A stretch of 64,000 nt of DNA, from contig NC_060106.1 in assembly GCF_021155765.1 (NCBI RefSeq), forward strand, positions 16,952,031-17,016,030, given 5' to 3'. The stretch's first letter is position 1. Every line of letters begins with the position of its first letter. The notes beneath the pieces are model-generated. The model did no database searches. It had not been told where the DNA came from and saw only the letters and a list, made by a program, of their open reading frames with translations. The translations under genes and the position numbers were made by a program. The DNA is from Diprion similis (lineage: Eukaryota > Arthropoda > Insecta > Hymenoptera > Diprionidae). Below, piece by piece: positions 1 through 13,500 of the stretch.

Positions 1-410
1 CTGAGTGCGGCTCGTCGGTGCGATTCTCTTGCGAATCGAGGGCCGCCGAGCACCGGCAGCTCGCCATTAGTTCTTACGTGTTAATTATATAACGCGGTGT
101 ACGGCATGGTGACCAATAAAGCGATAAATCACGGATGAACGTGCGGCGGCCCGTTCGTATGGCTTTATTTAGGATCCAGGTTCTCGCCACTTTTATCCCC
201 GCATGCGCTGCGCTGCTGCAGACTTTACGATTGCGGGCAGATGTTAAACGTTTGTCTGCAGGCGTTCATAGCTTTCATTTTATTTTCTATTTTTATTATT
301 GTTATTATCATTCTTCCTCTTCTTCTTTCCAAATACCGCTTGATCGTAAATTCGGCCTGCAATGCGCGTTAATTATGCAATTCTTAACGATTTCCGAATG
401 GCGTATACGT

Positions 411-414
<4 letters not shown>

Positions 415-448
<34 letters not shown>
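415..448. repeat. GT dinucleotide microsatellite
   Basis: About 17 uninterrupted GT units follow an ACGTGCAC stretch. This is a plain microsatellite that encodes nothing plausible, although an open frame runs through it as a run of Cys-Val. Confidence 0.95.
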
Positions 449-450
<2 letters not shown>

Positions 451-1810
451 TATAATGCCTTGGGTAGGCTTATAACGCATATAGATGCGATTTTAGATAT
501 ACCAGCTACGTCTTCATCTTGCCTAACATATAACACGCCTACCGACCCGGAGGAATAGAGAAGTCCCTTCGTCAGATAAAAATCCCTCTAGCTATTCTCT
601 CGCATTTGCAATTCCACCTACCTTTTAGGATAGATAGATATATCGCGCGTTTGATCGTTTTAAAAAGTGAAATATAATCGTAAATCAAACCGAAACTCTA
701 CTTCTCGTTAGCCTAGAAATTTACGTGCCCTTATTATCTTCACTTCTCTCATTCTCGTCTCAAATGAGTCTACGATATTGAAATCTTCATTTCTGCAAGG
801 CGGAATAGATAGATCCTATTCAGTCGGGGTCTAACCCTCGAATATAATTCAGACGCGTAATGGCAGGAGGGCGTGTATAGAAGATCGTGTTCTGAAATCG
901 AAAACCGTCTGAAATAATTCAATTTAACTTTTCTCATCATTATTGACAATAATTTAAAAATCTCCGATTATATTATTCATTTTCACCTCTCTGTCGCAAA
1001 ATTTTTCTGTATTAATGAACCTCTAAAAAGTGTTAATTAATTATTGCCACTGATCGCATGAGCGCGGACTAATTATGAACTTAATCCTTAAGCTCCGATA
1101 GGCTCAAGACTTTTCTATAATTGTCGATACTTCGTGATTACGAGGAATGGAATATCGTAGGGAAAATAATCCATATAATATCAGCTCTGCTTCAACCTTT
1201 CTTAAGCATAGTTTGACATTCTATCAGACAGTTCCTCGCACCTTTGCAAATTCAATATCGCGATCCTTCCGCACTTTTGCCCTCACCCGAGGGGACTGCA
1301 CCGTTGACTCCGAATCGTAAAACTAGTCCGACTGGCCTCTCGACTAGCAATGATAACTACACGTGAACCCTGTATCCGACAGTAATATCCCTTGCATGTT
1401 TTTTGCTCGGGCACAGATATATAGCCGTATATATGTGTACCGCATCCGCGTGTAATGAAATACATAACTATAGTCGATAGCAGTGGAAACAGGTATGCGC
1501 GTCTATACATATACGATATACATACATAAACGGAGGCGATCAGCACTCAGAGGGTGCAGTCCGAGGTGGCCAATCAGGGCCCTTTAAAGTGACCCCTCAC
1601 CGTACGCAAGTACCCGAGTGCAGTAAGCAGCAGTTACTTTTGCAGTAATTACATACGTCAAGTGAGTTTCGTTTTATAGTCGGCGTCCCGAGACCAAGAC
1701 GAGATGGCTCACTTCTGCAGCCACCAGCAGAAGCTCCACGATGCGTTTCGCTTCGACCGCAGAACCGCGTCGTCGCTGGATTGGATTGCATTACCGATGC
1801 ATAGGTTCGG

Positions 1811-1888
1811 CCTCCTCCTCATCATCCTCGTCCTCCTCGTCCTCCTCGTCCTCCTCGTCCTCCTCCGCCTCCGCCTTCGCCTTCGCCT
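1811..1888. repeat. CTC/GTC-rich minisatellite
   Basis: Imperfect 9-base units of the type GTCCTCCTC repeat about four times, then grade into CCTCCGCCTTCGC. All three forward frames and one reverse frame stay open through it. They read as Leu/Val, Ser or Arg runs, which explains several spurious long open frames here. Confidence 0.85.
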
Positions 1889-4800
1889 CACGGCACCTCG
1901 AGGTGTCCGGGATTTTAATTGCACCGTGTCAAGCCGGGACGTGTTGACGGAAGATTGTGCCGATTTTTACGGGGCTAATTGTCCGCGCGTGTGTGAACAG
2001 CGGATTAACACCTCGCGACGATTCGTCCTCCTATCGCTCCGAAATCTTCCTTCCGCGCACAATTATTCGGTTTCATTAGCCCGAGTGGGCATAAGGAAAG
2101 TCTCGATCTCCGGTAGCGCGGCTCATTCGGTTCTTGCCGAACGAGTTGCGGTGCGTGCAGCCTTGCCCAGTTTAATGTTCTTCGCTAAGAAGCTTCGCGG
2201 CCGAGCTTTTTGCCCCCCGAGACTGCCGAGCCTTCGTTACGCGAGGCTACGACACGTGAGTTATGCTAATTGAAAGCGCAATGGCTACGAAAACTGCACG
2301 GCTCGGTTTAATTATAATATCATAACCGGATTTACACCTCGGCGTTGCTCCGGGCCGACTGGAAATCGGGGTTTGATCGATCGATCGATCGGACGAATCA
2401 CCGAAATCGAGGGGCTGCTCGGTCGCAGATTGGGCGACGAGTGATTCAGAGATTTCCACACTTTTGCGCGATTTTCAATAATTTTACTTGACTCGTTATG
2501 CGAATCAAGTAATTTCAAATCGTTTCAATTTCATTGATATTTAGGCACTGTAATTTCGAAGGATTTTAACAGACTTCAAATCGATTTCTTATACAACACA
2601 AGTAATTTCTATCCTTGCATTTTGAAAGAATTCAATTAATTTTTGACGATTTCAAACGATTTCAGCTCGGATTCTGGGTGAGTGATTTCAAAAAATTTTC
2701 AACAAAGTTAAGAAATTCTCAACCGATTTCATAGAAATTTCCTACAAAAACTTCACCTAAACTTGTTTACGTTTCCCAGCAATTTCTACTTATCAGATTT
2801 GTCCGAGTTCCGCCGATCTTCAGCGATTTTAAATAATTTTCAACTGACCACTCACAGACATGACGTCGTACAAAGTGGTTTGCGATTTCAACAAGTGGAT
2901 ATCCCGTCGACCCAACCTGTACGCAGCCGGACCGATTTCCATCTAGGGTTTCGGGCTCAATTAGACACGAACGGAAATCATTCTACACGAATCTAACGGA
3001 ATGGATTTCGGGCCGGGGTCGTTAAGCGATCCCCTCGAGGAAACTCGACACGATCGAGTTTAGGCCGGTTTTAAAATTCTGGGGGAGAAAAGAGTTGAAA
3101 CGAAATAGGTGAACGCAAGTAGAATCAAGCGATCGACGATCCGCGGCCGCGGCTCGACGCATCCTTTCGTCGACAGGTGCGTGCAGTTGATACCGTCAAG
3201 TGACGACTTCCAATTACCCGCGATACGGCTCCTCGACATGTACCTGCTGCGGCAGCGCATCGAGGCATGTTTTACCGCTTCTCTTAAATTCGATTTTATT
3301 TAATCTCCTCGTCTCTCTTTTACCCGGAATCACGGTATCCGTTGGCTTTATTTATTTCAATGGGTAGGTTGGGAACATCTGTCTTCGGAGTCGCTGTACC
3401 TGCAGCACATTCATGCTCACCTAGCCTGCGTGTCGTCTCGTGATCACGAACTCTTCTTATCGTCGAAGGGCTGCATGGCGCACCTTGAAAAACCGAAATC
3501 TATTAAAGAATTACATTATCGAGCTAAGGTTTTATTTTCAAGCATAGTTGATAACGATTCGAGCTTATTATTATTATACGAGGGACTTTGTTCGTGAGAG
3601 AAAGTTCAGTTTTTCGATCTATGCACTTCCTGAGAAATTATAGCAAAATGGTATTGCATTGTTGATGTTACAAGAAAATTTCGTATAAGTAGCTTCTCAG
3701 TGAGAATTTATAGTTCTTAATATAATACTATACTTTCTTGTTGTTATTGGCATATGAAATCTGTTCTTTTAGTTCACTACACCATCTCGGTTAAATGGAG
3801 CTTTAAAATCCAGAATTTATTGTTTCAAAAACATTGAACTATCGCAATAGTTACAAAAGAAAATATCGGACGAGTGACTATGTCTAAAAACAAAAAAAAA
3901 AGTAAATACTAGTTCATGTTGTTCAATTTTCTAGTTGCAGCCAAAAAAGTCACTTCAATTTTGAATTTGACTATGCAAAATAATGAAAATAGAAATTATA
4001 TATCGTGATACAACAATAACTGTTGATTATTTTCGGTGCACAGAAAACGTGAAATCTGTCATTACTTCATACATAGACTGCTTCGTTAATTTTCCCCAAA
4101 CATCCACAATTCTAAAGAGCGAAAGTTGAAAGATATTTAAGAATCAGAGTATCGCTCGAGTATAATGCAGAAATGACATAATCTGTACAGAAAATTAGTT
4201 GAAGAACATCGCTATGAAATCTAAAAATAGCCCAACTATACATAATATATAGGTCTAAGAAAAGTCTGTCGACAATGAGATTCGAATTGTACTGCATATT
4301 CTGCGACAGCTCAATTAGTTATACCCTGAAGTGTCTAATTTTTCTCCGAAGTTGAACGGCAAGCTTCTTTAATGAGGAGGCGAGTCGACGTATAAACGCA
4401 TGCTGAAGTGGATATAAATCTGAAGTGATCGAGAACCACTAAAATATTTCCAGTAAAACGACTCCATCGCGCAAGCGTCGCGTCGCGTCGCGGTTTCGGT
4501 CCCCGCAAAGCAGGTATACTTGTAGCTACACCATAAGTGAGTGAGTGAAATGCAATTACAAGCAATTAAGTCGGTCTTTAGCGCAGAGCGAGGGGTTTCC
4601 CCCTCCTTCACCCCCCGCGCGGGGTTTTTGTCGGTGCCGCGGGCCGCGGTCAAGGCGATGACATATCTCGAACTCGGTGCCTCTTCGACGTCCGCAGGAA
4701 GACAAGGACTCGCGTGATTACCGCAGGAGTCAACCCCCCGCCTGCATTGAGCAACACATACGTTATACCGGTGCAGGCAGTCCGCTGCTGCCGTAGATGC

Positions 4801-7331
4801 ATCCCACCTGCTGATTTAATTCGGATGGAAGGGAAACACGCGTGTCGCGTCTAATCCTTTGCATCGCCTCGTGTAGGTAATGCGAGTATCTACCTGTTTT
4901 TATTTTTTAACTTTATCAATTTTCGTGCCTTTCTATTCTTTTTCTTGATTTTGTCTTTTTCCTTTTTTTTTATCTCTTTTTCTTTTACCTCTTTTTTGGT
5001 AGCACACATCCACCTGACATACCTACACACGATCCTCTTTACCTAAGCTTTTACACCTGACATTTTTCTACTCGTTTTCAGGTATAACGACGATCCAACC
5101 GAATGATTGTGTGAGTTATAGAAAACGACTTGTAACCAGTATCAAATTTCTGCCATTGGTGAAGATGGCTGCGACAGGAAACTCGTCTATTTATGTTATA
5201 GATATAAAGTTTAATATATAGATTATGGGTGTAATAAAGTACTTTGTAAAATATGATCCTTAGTTTTACTGACGATGTCGTGTGCAGATGGGCTCGAATG
5301 TGTCTTCATTATTGTACAATCTCTTGTGTACTGTTTTGACGAGTGTATACTGGATTGAACATGCGGTGAAAAGTGTTCGTATTATATACGAAACTTACTT
5401 ATTGCTCTGTCAAGTAGTCAGAATTCTCCAAAGCACTATCAGCTTGCCAAATGAGATTGGCAATTAAATTCCGTTTCCATTTATAGTCTTTCATTTACAT
5501 CGTTTTTCACATAAATAATCACCGCGTCGAATTTCACACGATCTTTGCAAAATTATTTCTTACGCAAGGACGATTTTTAAACAATTTCATTCCAGTTAAA
5601 ACACGCATATTACCGACGATTTCTGATGGTTACAGCACCTGCTGACCGTACGGAATTCATTATCAACTTTTAAGTTACGTTTTCCTGCCCGAAAACAATG
5701 ACAAGTATTTGGGCATAATGGGCTATAGAGAAGCTTAAAAGATGATGATTGCTCAAGATGTGATTAATATCTCAAGATTCCTGCAGTCAGTGTGAAGAAT
5801 GCATTATAATATAACGCTCGTTTGATCTTTTATAGACACAATGCCACACTCGTTGGGTGGTTCCTTTCTATCCTGCAAGTGCATATAAGGTATAATAATC
5901 GTTCGCGTCGCGGTACGTGGCGATAAATTGTGATCAATTTTATGGCTGACACGTGTAAAGTGTCGGTGAAGCCGAGAGCTGAAACGACGACAGACGTACG
6001 CGGATGTTCGTTCGGTGCTTCAGGAGCATTCGCAGCCAGATGCGGCAATGTCACAGTTCATGAATCGCCGACGACCCATACGTTATGATTACGGTGCGTA
6101 ACTCCGTGTGGAAAGGCCAATGGGGCCCCAACGGAGACGAAGGGGGTTCCCCGTAACGCGCCTGGAAGGGAAATCGAGTGATGCGATGGCCCCGATTCTA
6201 GTGGTTTTGCATTTTTTTATTTATTTCATTCCCAGGTGATCATATGTATCATGGAATTTACCGAATTGTTATGTTCGTAATAAAATAGGAGAGTACAGAA
6301 CGACGGAATTATGAACGAAAGCTTCGATATCGATGCTTTGTTTCGCAATCGGTTCAAAATTATTGAAAATTTAATAAAATCGTTCGATTTCACTCTTGAT
6401 TCTACAATGTATTTATATCAACAAGTGGCAATGTTGATTTAAGAAGAGTTAAATCGATCGAATCTACGACGAGATTATTAAACATTTTCAAGCAATTTGA
6501 ATTGATGCATCGATATCTCAACTTTTGTTTATAATTCCAGGACTTTTCTATTTCTATGTTTTGTAAAGAAATTTCCGCAGCTTATACACATAATAATTTG
6601 CTGAATGATCAATTCAAGACTATCTAGTAATGGAATCAATAAAAGGTATCGACTTTCGGCCAACTGAGACCTTCTTAAATTTCCGATCGAGCCATTTTGG
6701 GTAAAAATCTGGATCTCCTTTCCCGATTCGCGAACACGCCGATCTCGATCTCCAAAAAGCATGTCGTACGTGACGCACATTTGCGGATAAAAAGGTCACG
6801 GGTAAAAAAACAAAAAGAGGAATCGATCGACGGACTCGGAGGTGCAGCAAAGAAACGCATCCATAATTTGTCCCGGAATGTATGGCAGCCATAAGATATC
6901 GAGAAATGTATTTGAAACATTCGAAAGTCTTGAAATTCCTGAATTCGACAACGGATTCCTCGAGCCTTGTACCTCTCTTATACCTCCTTGAAGCCTCGAT
7001 ACCTTCCCGCAGAATTCGTCGACATTGCAGAAACTGCAAAAATCATACGCATCGATCGGTTCCTCGAGAATACTACTGAAATTTGACGAGAAAAATTGCT
7101 TCCAAGTTGCTGAAAAAATTTTCCAAATTGATCGGTACGCTAAGAACTGTTAGCAAAAATTTCACACCTTCGATTAGAACTATGAAAAAAATTTACACAC
7201 CGTTATATTACATGAGAAATTTCGCCAACTTTTGAAAATTTTCTTGCATAACTCGTACGAACAACTTTTCGATCTTGATTAATGAATTTGTCGGATTTAG
7301 AGGCTCAGGCAGAAGTAGTATTATATTATAT

Positions 7332-7504
7332 AATAAGGAGAGTTTTGCTTACAGATCCCGATCCCGACACTTTTAGTCGCTTCACAGTCCAGACACCAAC
7401 TCTTTATCGCCATTAAAAAAAAGGGTTCGTGTCTGAGCTGTGAAGCGGCTAAAAGTGTCGGTAACATGTCGGTATAGGGATCTATACGCAGAACTCTCCT
7501 TATT
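7332..7504. mobile_element. Foldback MITE-like element, about 173 bp
   Basis: The ends are inverted copies beginning AATAAGGAGAGTT. The left arm continues through CAGATCCC, CGACACTTTTAGTCGCTTCACAG and CAGACAC. The reverse complement of the right arm carries the same blocks (AGATCCC, CGACACTTTTAGCCGCTTCACAG, CAGACAC), with a small insertion between the first two. Arms of about 70-80 bases enclose a short A-rich loop, so nearly the whole element can fold into one hairpin. It encodes nothing and is flanked by TA-rich DNA, so the target duplication is ambiguous. Confidence 0.8.
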
Positions 7505-10500
7505 GTATATTACTGACAACCAGTCACAGGTGTGCAACAGCTAGAATCGCGTGTGTGTGAAAATAAAAAAAATTATCAGTACGAGCAGATCGCGATCTTG
7601 GAAGTATGTATTTTTAAAAAGTACACGCGTTACAAGCGGCTTCGTAATGGGTTCACTTTTTACGATATGTACCAAGCATCGTGTGAACGAGTTGAGTCCT
7701 TTACTCCATAGAAATTATATACAATTAAAGTATGTCTTACAATTAGAACCCGCGTTAAGCTGATTAGGTACTCGTCTGTATCGATCATTGGAAGCTTGTA
7801 CCGACGACGTCAACGTTTTATTGATGAAAAATCGTGTGACACTCGTACTTTTTTTCATTTCCTGATAATTCTTCCGGTATATTTACACCAATCACATTTT
7901 CCTCTATAGTTATAGTCACCGACGTTTCTTATACCGATACAAGTACAGTTAGATGCCACAAAATTAAGCAATTTTATTATGCGAACATCCGTCGTGCAGA
8001 ATTCGGGTTTGTCACTGAAAAGGCAGCAATTAATCAAAGCTATTTTCGTTCCCCGTTGAAAGCCATTAAGAGTTTCGTAGTTCAAAGCCATTCGAGTCGT
8101 AAATTATTGGCCGCATATTGACAGTGCCCTTATAAAATTGAGATTCTAAGCTGGCTTATACCAGGGAAAGGGGGAGGCGAGAGGGGCCTGAAAAAATGGA
8201 CGTCTGTCTCTTTGAGGGATTGCGTTTAACTTCATAAATCTTATACAGCGCAAGATCGAAATTTATTACAGAATTAAAAATCCCCGGCCGGCAATATCAA
8301 TTAAATACATTGGGGCCAGCAAGACCTCTTCGGGGCGTCTTTGCCCCTCTCTGTCCCCGATCCACCTCCTCATCGTCTTCCTCCTCCTCCTTCTCCTCCT
8401 CGACAACGACGACGACAACTTTCCTCCCTGCGCAAAAACTCACCCACTTGTCAGATCTTGAGAACGAGGCACTGCGACTCGAATTCCGCGCGATGGAATC
8501 GAACAAGTCGCGAATTTTTACTTGTAGCAAAATTTTTCTGCCGCAGATCTTCTCGTCCGCAAATTAAAAATTTCCTCAATTATCAAAAGAATTTGCTTCT
8601 TGCAATTATTTTATGGGAAGAATAATAATCAGTGAAGAGAGCTTCGAGTTTCACTTTCGTTTTGATTTTATTCTGAAAAAGTTGGAAGAACTTTTTTTAC
8701 AATGAAAAAGTTTTTCCTGTTTTTTGCTCTCTCGAAGCTGAGGTGTTCGAAAACCGCGTAAACTTCGACCGATTTCGCTCTTACAGCCATCGCTAGTATC
8801 GCGACCAGCAAGTGTATTGCCATTTTTTTTACCGTCGTTTATTTCTCGGATTTGGTTGGTCTTTTGTTAGACACCGATCTCCTGCAGCCAGCCTTCAATC
8901 ATTCAAGTAATTATTCGCCAGAACCTGCAGTTTTGTCCAATTATTTGCGCGATCCGAACGAACGGCATCAGCTCGGCTCGGCTCGCTCGATTGAGGAATT
9001 AAAATTGTTCAAACTTATCCTTGAACGAGGTGAAGCGTGCTGTCGCAATTCTCGTGTTTTACTGCGCCGTATTTTTCACTAGTTGGATTTTTATCCTCAG
9101 ATATTATAAGCGCGTTGTTGTGTTGCGGTTAGAATTCATTTTTCACCTCGAGAATCTCACGTTTTCAAGGAAAATGTAAGAAATCTTGAAAGACAGAGGT
9201 CAAAATTCGTGGGCCAGTTTTTTTTACTTTTTTAAAATTCATTTTATACGATTTCAAAATATAGAAAATCCAAGTACTGACACGTAAAAAATAAAATGGT
9301 TTTAATATAGAATTCCAAAATCTAGAATCGTCAGGATCCGTCTTGACGTTATTATGGAATCGTGACAGATTCCAGATTTTCCCGTTCCATGGTTTTGACC
9401 TTTCTACATTTCCACATTTTTATACACGTACAAATTAGATTTACACGTCTTAAAAAATTCGAACCAGCAATTGATTCCAAAGCACAGCGGTGAGCTTGCG
9501 TTACAAATTCTGCCAATAATTATTAACCAGTGCAAACCGTTTCCCACGTCGTCATTTAACCGTGAAAATTATCCAATTAGCTCGAGTCCCAACCGACCCG
9601 TCAAACATTCGAGGGTTGTGCATATATCGTCAAATCTGCGATCTTCCACTCGGAATACACGGAAAAGGACGCGATGCGGATAGGAGGGGCATTAAAACTC
9701 GGCGATCAGTACGGCTTGACAAGTTACACAGTGTTATCTGGTCGCACCAGCGTACATCGCTGATCCCCAACTATTCCCTCTTGTAATACCTTTCTAAGCC
9801 CGGCTGCAAGCGCGTGCTAAGCGTGGATCACGTGACTTCTGACACACGATACACCGCAGGTTTTAACACGGCCACAGCGTGCGGTAACAGCTTCTTATAC
9901 GATCGAGGTAACCCAAGTCCACGGTGTAAAATCGATTTTTTATGGGATTTTCGCCCGGACATCAGTCGACACGAGGCCCAGGCGCATGGTCAAAATTTTT
10001 ATCCCACTATGCCTAGATTCGAATGGTTTGTTGGTGTTTAATCGTTATTCATAGTTAGTTGGATTTTCATTATTTCATATTGAATTCATTATTACATGAA
10101 TATATAAGCCTAAATGAGGTTTTGTCTAAAAGTCGATTCTATACACCTGGCACGATCGCGTGATTTATCCTTCCATGTAATTCGGTATTCACGGAAATTA
10201 TAGATCAGTGTATTCTCCTTTTATAGGAGTAAATTATATCGACTGAATTACAGACATTTATTCCCAATATTCGAACCTTATCTACCGCCTCGATCTCAAC
10301 TTTGTACTAAATTATTATCGTCTTAAATTTTTTCGTAGCTTACGAATAAAAAACTTTCATCAATACTTAAAGTTCGGTTATATCGCAATAAAATTTACAA
10401 CCAGTATCGATTTTCGGCGAACCAAGATTTCTAATCGACGATCAAAGAGACGAAGCAAAACTGCTATCGGAATTGGGATTCCTATGAGGATGGTTACGTC

Positions 10501-13500
10501 CGTTAGACACCATCGCGTTCAACTTATTGTTGGTTCAGTAGCCTGCCAAGTGCCAACAATAGAGATCGAGGGTCGGAGGGGAGGCCTGTTGCGTTTATAC
10601 TCGGGCGAGAGAATCGGCGCGTGTCGGCGCTAAGGGGATTCGAAATATGTCAAGGGTGTTTGACAACACCAGACACCAGCCGAGTAATATCTACCCTCGA
10701 CACACACGGAACCCGGTGGAGAACAACTGGGGTGACTCTGCCATTTCACTCAACCGTTTTCAACACCGATCACGCTTGCATTGTGACTTGAAACCTCCGA
10801 AGTGGTTGGATGACGTTTTTTCAAGTTCGAGGGTGAAGTACGGAAGGAGTGAAGACAAAAATTTGACGCTGATATTTTTAACGAGTAAGGAAATTTGAGG
10901 AATAAGATGTGTCGACAGCCTTCCTCTGCAGTTCTTTGATTTCACGATCGTTTCTACGATTTTTCTGGACGTCGAGTTATTTACGATCGACAAAAAGAGG
11001 GCGTCGAATGACTGTAGCGTTATGCACTCGAATATCGAAAAAGGACAAATTGATTGACGCCCGAAAGAGGTTGTAAATCTTTAACCGTCGACGCGACGGA
11101 TTTGATTTTTGGTTTTTCTTGGTCGTGACTCTCGGCCGAGGCAATAATAAAATAAGAGAATAAAGAGGAGCCTGGATTCCGATGACAATTGTGAAGGTTA
11201 GACGAAGAGCCAATGGCTGGTCGTGTGTATGGCCAGATGGAAATGGCCAGGTCAACGAACCTGATCCATGCTGCCCGCCATGTCCACTGTCTAATTACGT
11301 AGTCTAACGATAAAACGAATGGCACGGTGTTTATTAAATTAAAAATTCCGTACAGCCGAGCTACCACCTTTCTTACCTACAGGGCAGAGGTCATTAAGAC
11401 ACGGGTAATTGGAGATTATAAGAATCGTTGGAAATATTTAAAATCCACTTTGCTTGTCAACCGGTCTATTGTGCCGCGGATTTAATTGCTTATTAATTAA
11501 ATTTACTGCCGCGTTAATACGTCTTTCGGTTCGGAATAAGTTAAAGAGTAATAATACCTGCAAGGCAGCGACTCTTTTTTCTATCTTACGAAAACGGAAA
11601 CAAGCACGCGCATGTAACAGACAACGTTTTTCTCATCCACTCCGTATCCTCGATTGAATTATTTTCACTCCACGCGTTTACACGTTACAAGTGTAATGTT
11701 AAAAACGATTCGTGTCTAAATGGTACGACATACGCGTAAAACGATCAATTAACCCCTAATTTTATTCACTTAAGTTTACGAAATTACTGTTTCTTTGATT
11801 CTCCAAAAAACTAAAACACGAAAATGAACAAAAAGACATTAATATTTTAACAACTGGAAGAAAACTGTTCAATACGTCAACTGATCTTGGATATTGAAAG
11901 GAAGAAAAAAAGAAACAAGTACACGAAACTGAGTATATTTTCCGAGATATTTTCTCACGCGGTCGACGGAATTTTTTGTTCGAAAAATAACAGCCGCAGC
12001 AGGTATCACAGATTTGAGTAAAGGTTTGGTTTCAATCGAGGAATCGATATGATTATTATTATTTAGGCAGGTTCGAAGGTCCGTCCGCGGTCAGGTAGGT
12101 CGAGGATCTAAGGCCAAGGGTTCGAAGGGGGCTGCTCGGTTGGCCCGTAGAAAATGAAAGGGGCGCCCGGGTGTTTGTTTTAGGTGAAATTAGTCGGGAG
12201 TTGTCTGTGATGCGGGGTACATAAAACCGTAATTTATACTCACAGCCGAGGAAACAATAGAAATTAAGTTTTTAAACCGGCGATCGTCGGGCCGACGTTT
12301 CTTTGAAATCCGTTCCACCCGATCGAACGATCGATAGATCGAGATCGTGCGTCGCTGCGATTTGGGAAAAAGGGTTGATTTTTAATTCCCGATATTTTCC
12401 AACGAAATAATGTATTAGATTAAATCCCTGCAACACCCTGCGTGTGGTTACGAATTTTCGAAAACTACAACCATACCCACCCCACCGCACCCCCTCACTT
12501 TCTGTATTTGTTTTGCCCTAAATTATACCGAAATTTCCATAATTCACCTGTAATTTTAACAGCTGCCCCGGACCCTTTTACACCAGGTCAAAAACTCCAC
12601 CCTGTTATTACAACGCTACACTGCGATATTTCCTATTCCAACACACAAAATTCATCCCCCTTATTCTCGCCAACAGATTCTCCCTGACACCTGACCACCC
12701 CTTCGTCTCTCTTCTTCCATCCCCCTGCATCACCTTCAGGATCACCTCGCCGCGTCAAAATCGGCATAAATCATCGTTACGTCGCTCCCTCGATACATGC
12801 ATAATGTATCCAAACATTTAAGAGCAATCGTTTAACCCTAATTGCAAGTTATCAAGAATCGTGTCATGGCCGAAAGATCTCGGTGTAGGTATAATCTTTA
12901 AAGGACCTGATCAGGAGCAGGTTACCTCGATTTATTTTTTCTTGCTCCACTTCACGAGTATACTATTATTATTATTGTTTTCATTTTTGTTATTATTATT
13001 ATTACACCAATATAATAACGCTCTTAAAATTTATCCAAATTAACTTATGCGCATTGATTGTGATCGCACAATTTTGATTATCGCTCGAGGCGAGCTTGTC
13101 GTGAAAAAAAAATAAAAATTCTCCCGCACCATGCAATTACGCGAGTTGGTTTATAATATATTGTATAGCTGCATTATATGCGTTGTATGCAAGATTACAA
13201 AACCGTGCATTATGCATACGTGTACATACGTGTTATTAGACGTGGTAATAACATTAGCGTGTGCGCAAGAGACACGCGAGATTTGCACGCCCGTGCGGAA
13301 TTCCCTCGAGTCGGTATAATAAGTACAATAATTGAAATACATTGTATTATAATCGGGAGGGAGTTTTACCCGCTTCGAGAAATCGGAGGAGGCTGAAACT
13401 CCGTTGTTGTGTTACTTTTAGTGAATATCTTACTGTTTTCTACCGTATTAGCGAAGCCCTTTTTTACCTTCTTCTTCTCAATCCCGCACGCTTCTTCCAC

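Larger units (their letters stand above)
1..7331. other. Gene-poor region
   Basis: I see no supportable gene here. The open frames are short, start in low-complexity DNA or use near-cognate starts, and show no recognisable domain. The longest (1704-2273, plus strand) owes its length to a CTC/GTC repeat. The stretch holds a GT microsatellite near 415, a CTC-rich repeat near 1.8 kb, a small hairpin at 2486-2510 and diffuse AT-rich sequence with recurrent GATTTC words at 2.46-2.75 kb. It could be intergenic or part of a long intron of a gene outside the window. Confidence 0.5.

Noticed and set aside
1704..2273. 189-codon forward frame
   Set aside because: Its middle is a Leu/Val then Arg/Leu run from the CTC/GTC repeat. 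The rest has no domain, and overlapping frames on both strands are equally open.
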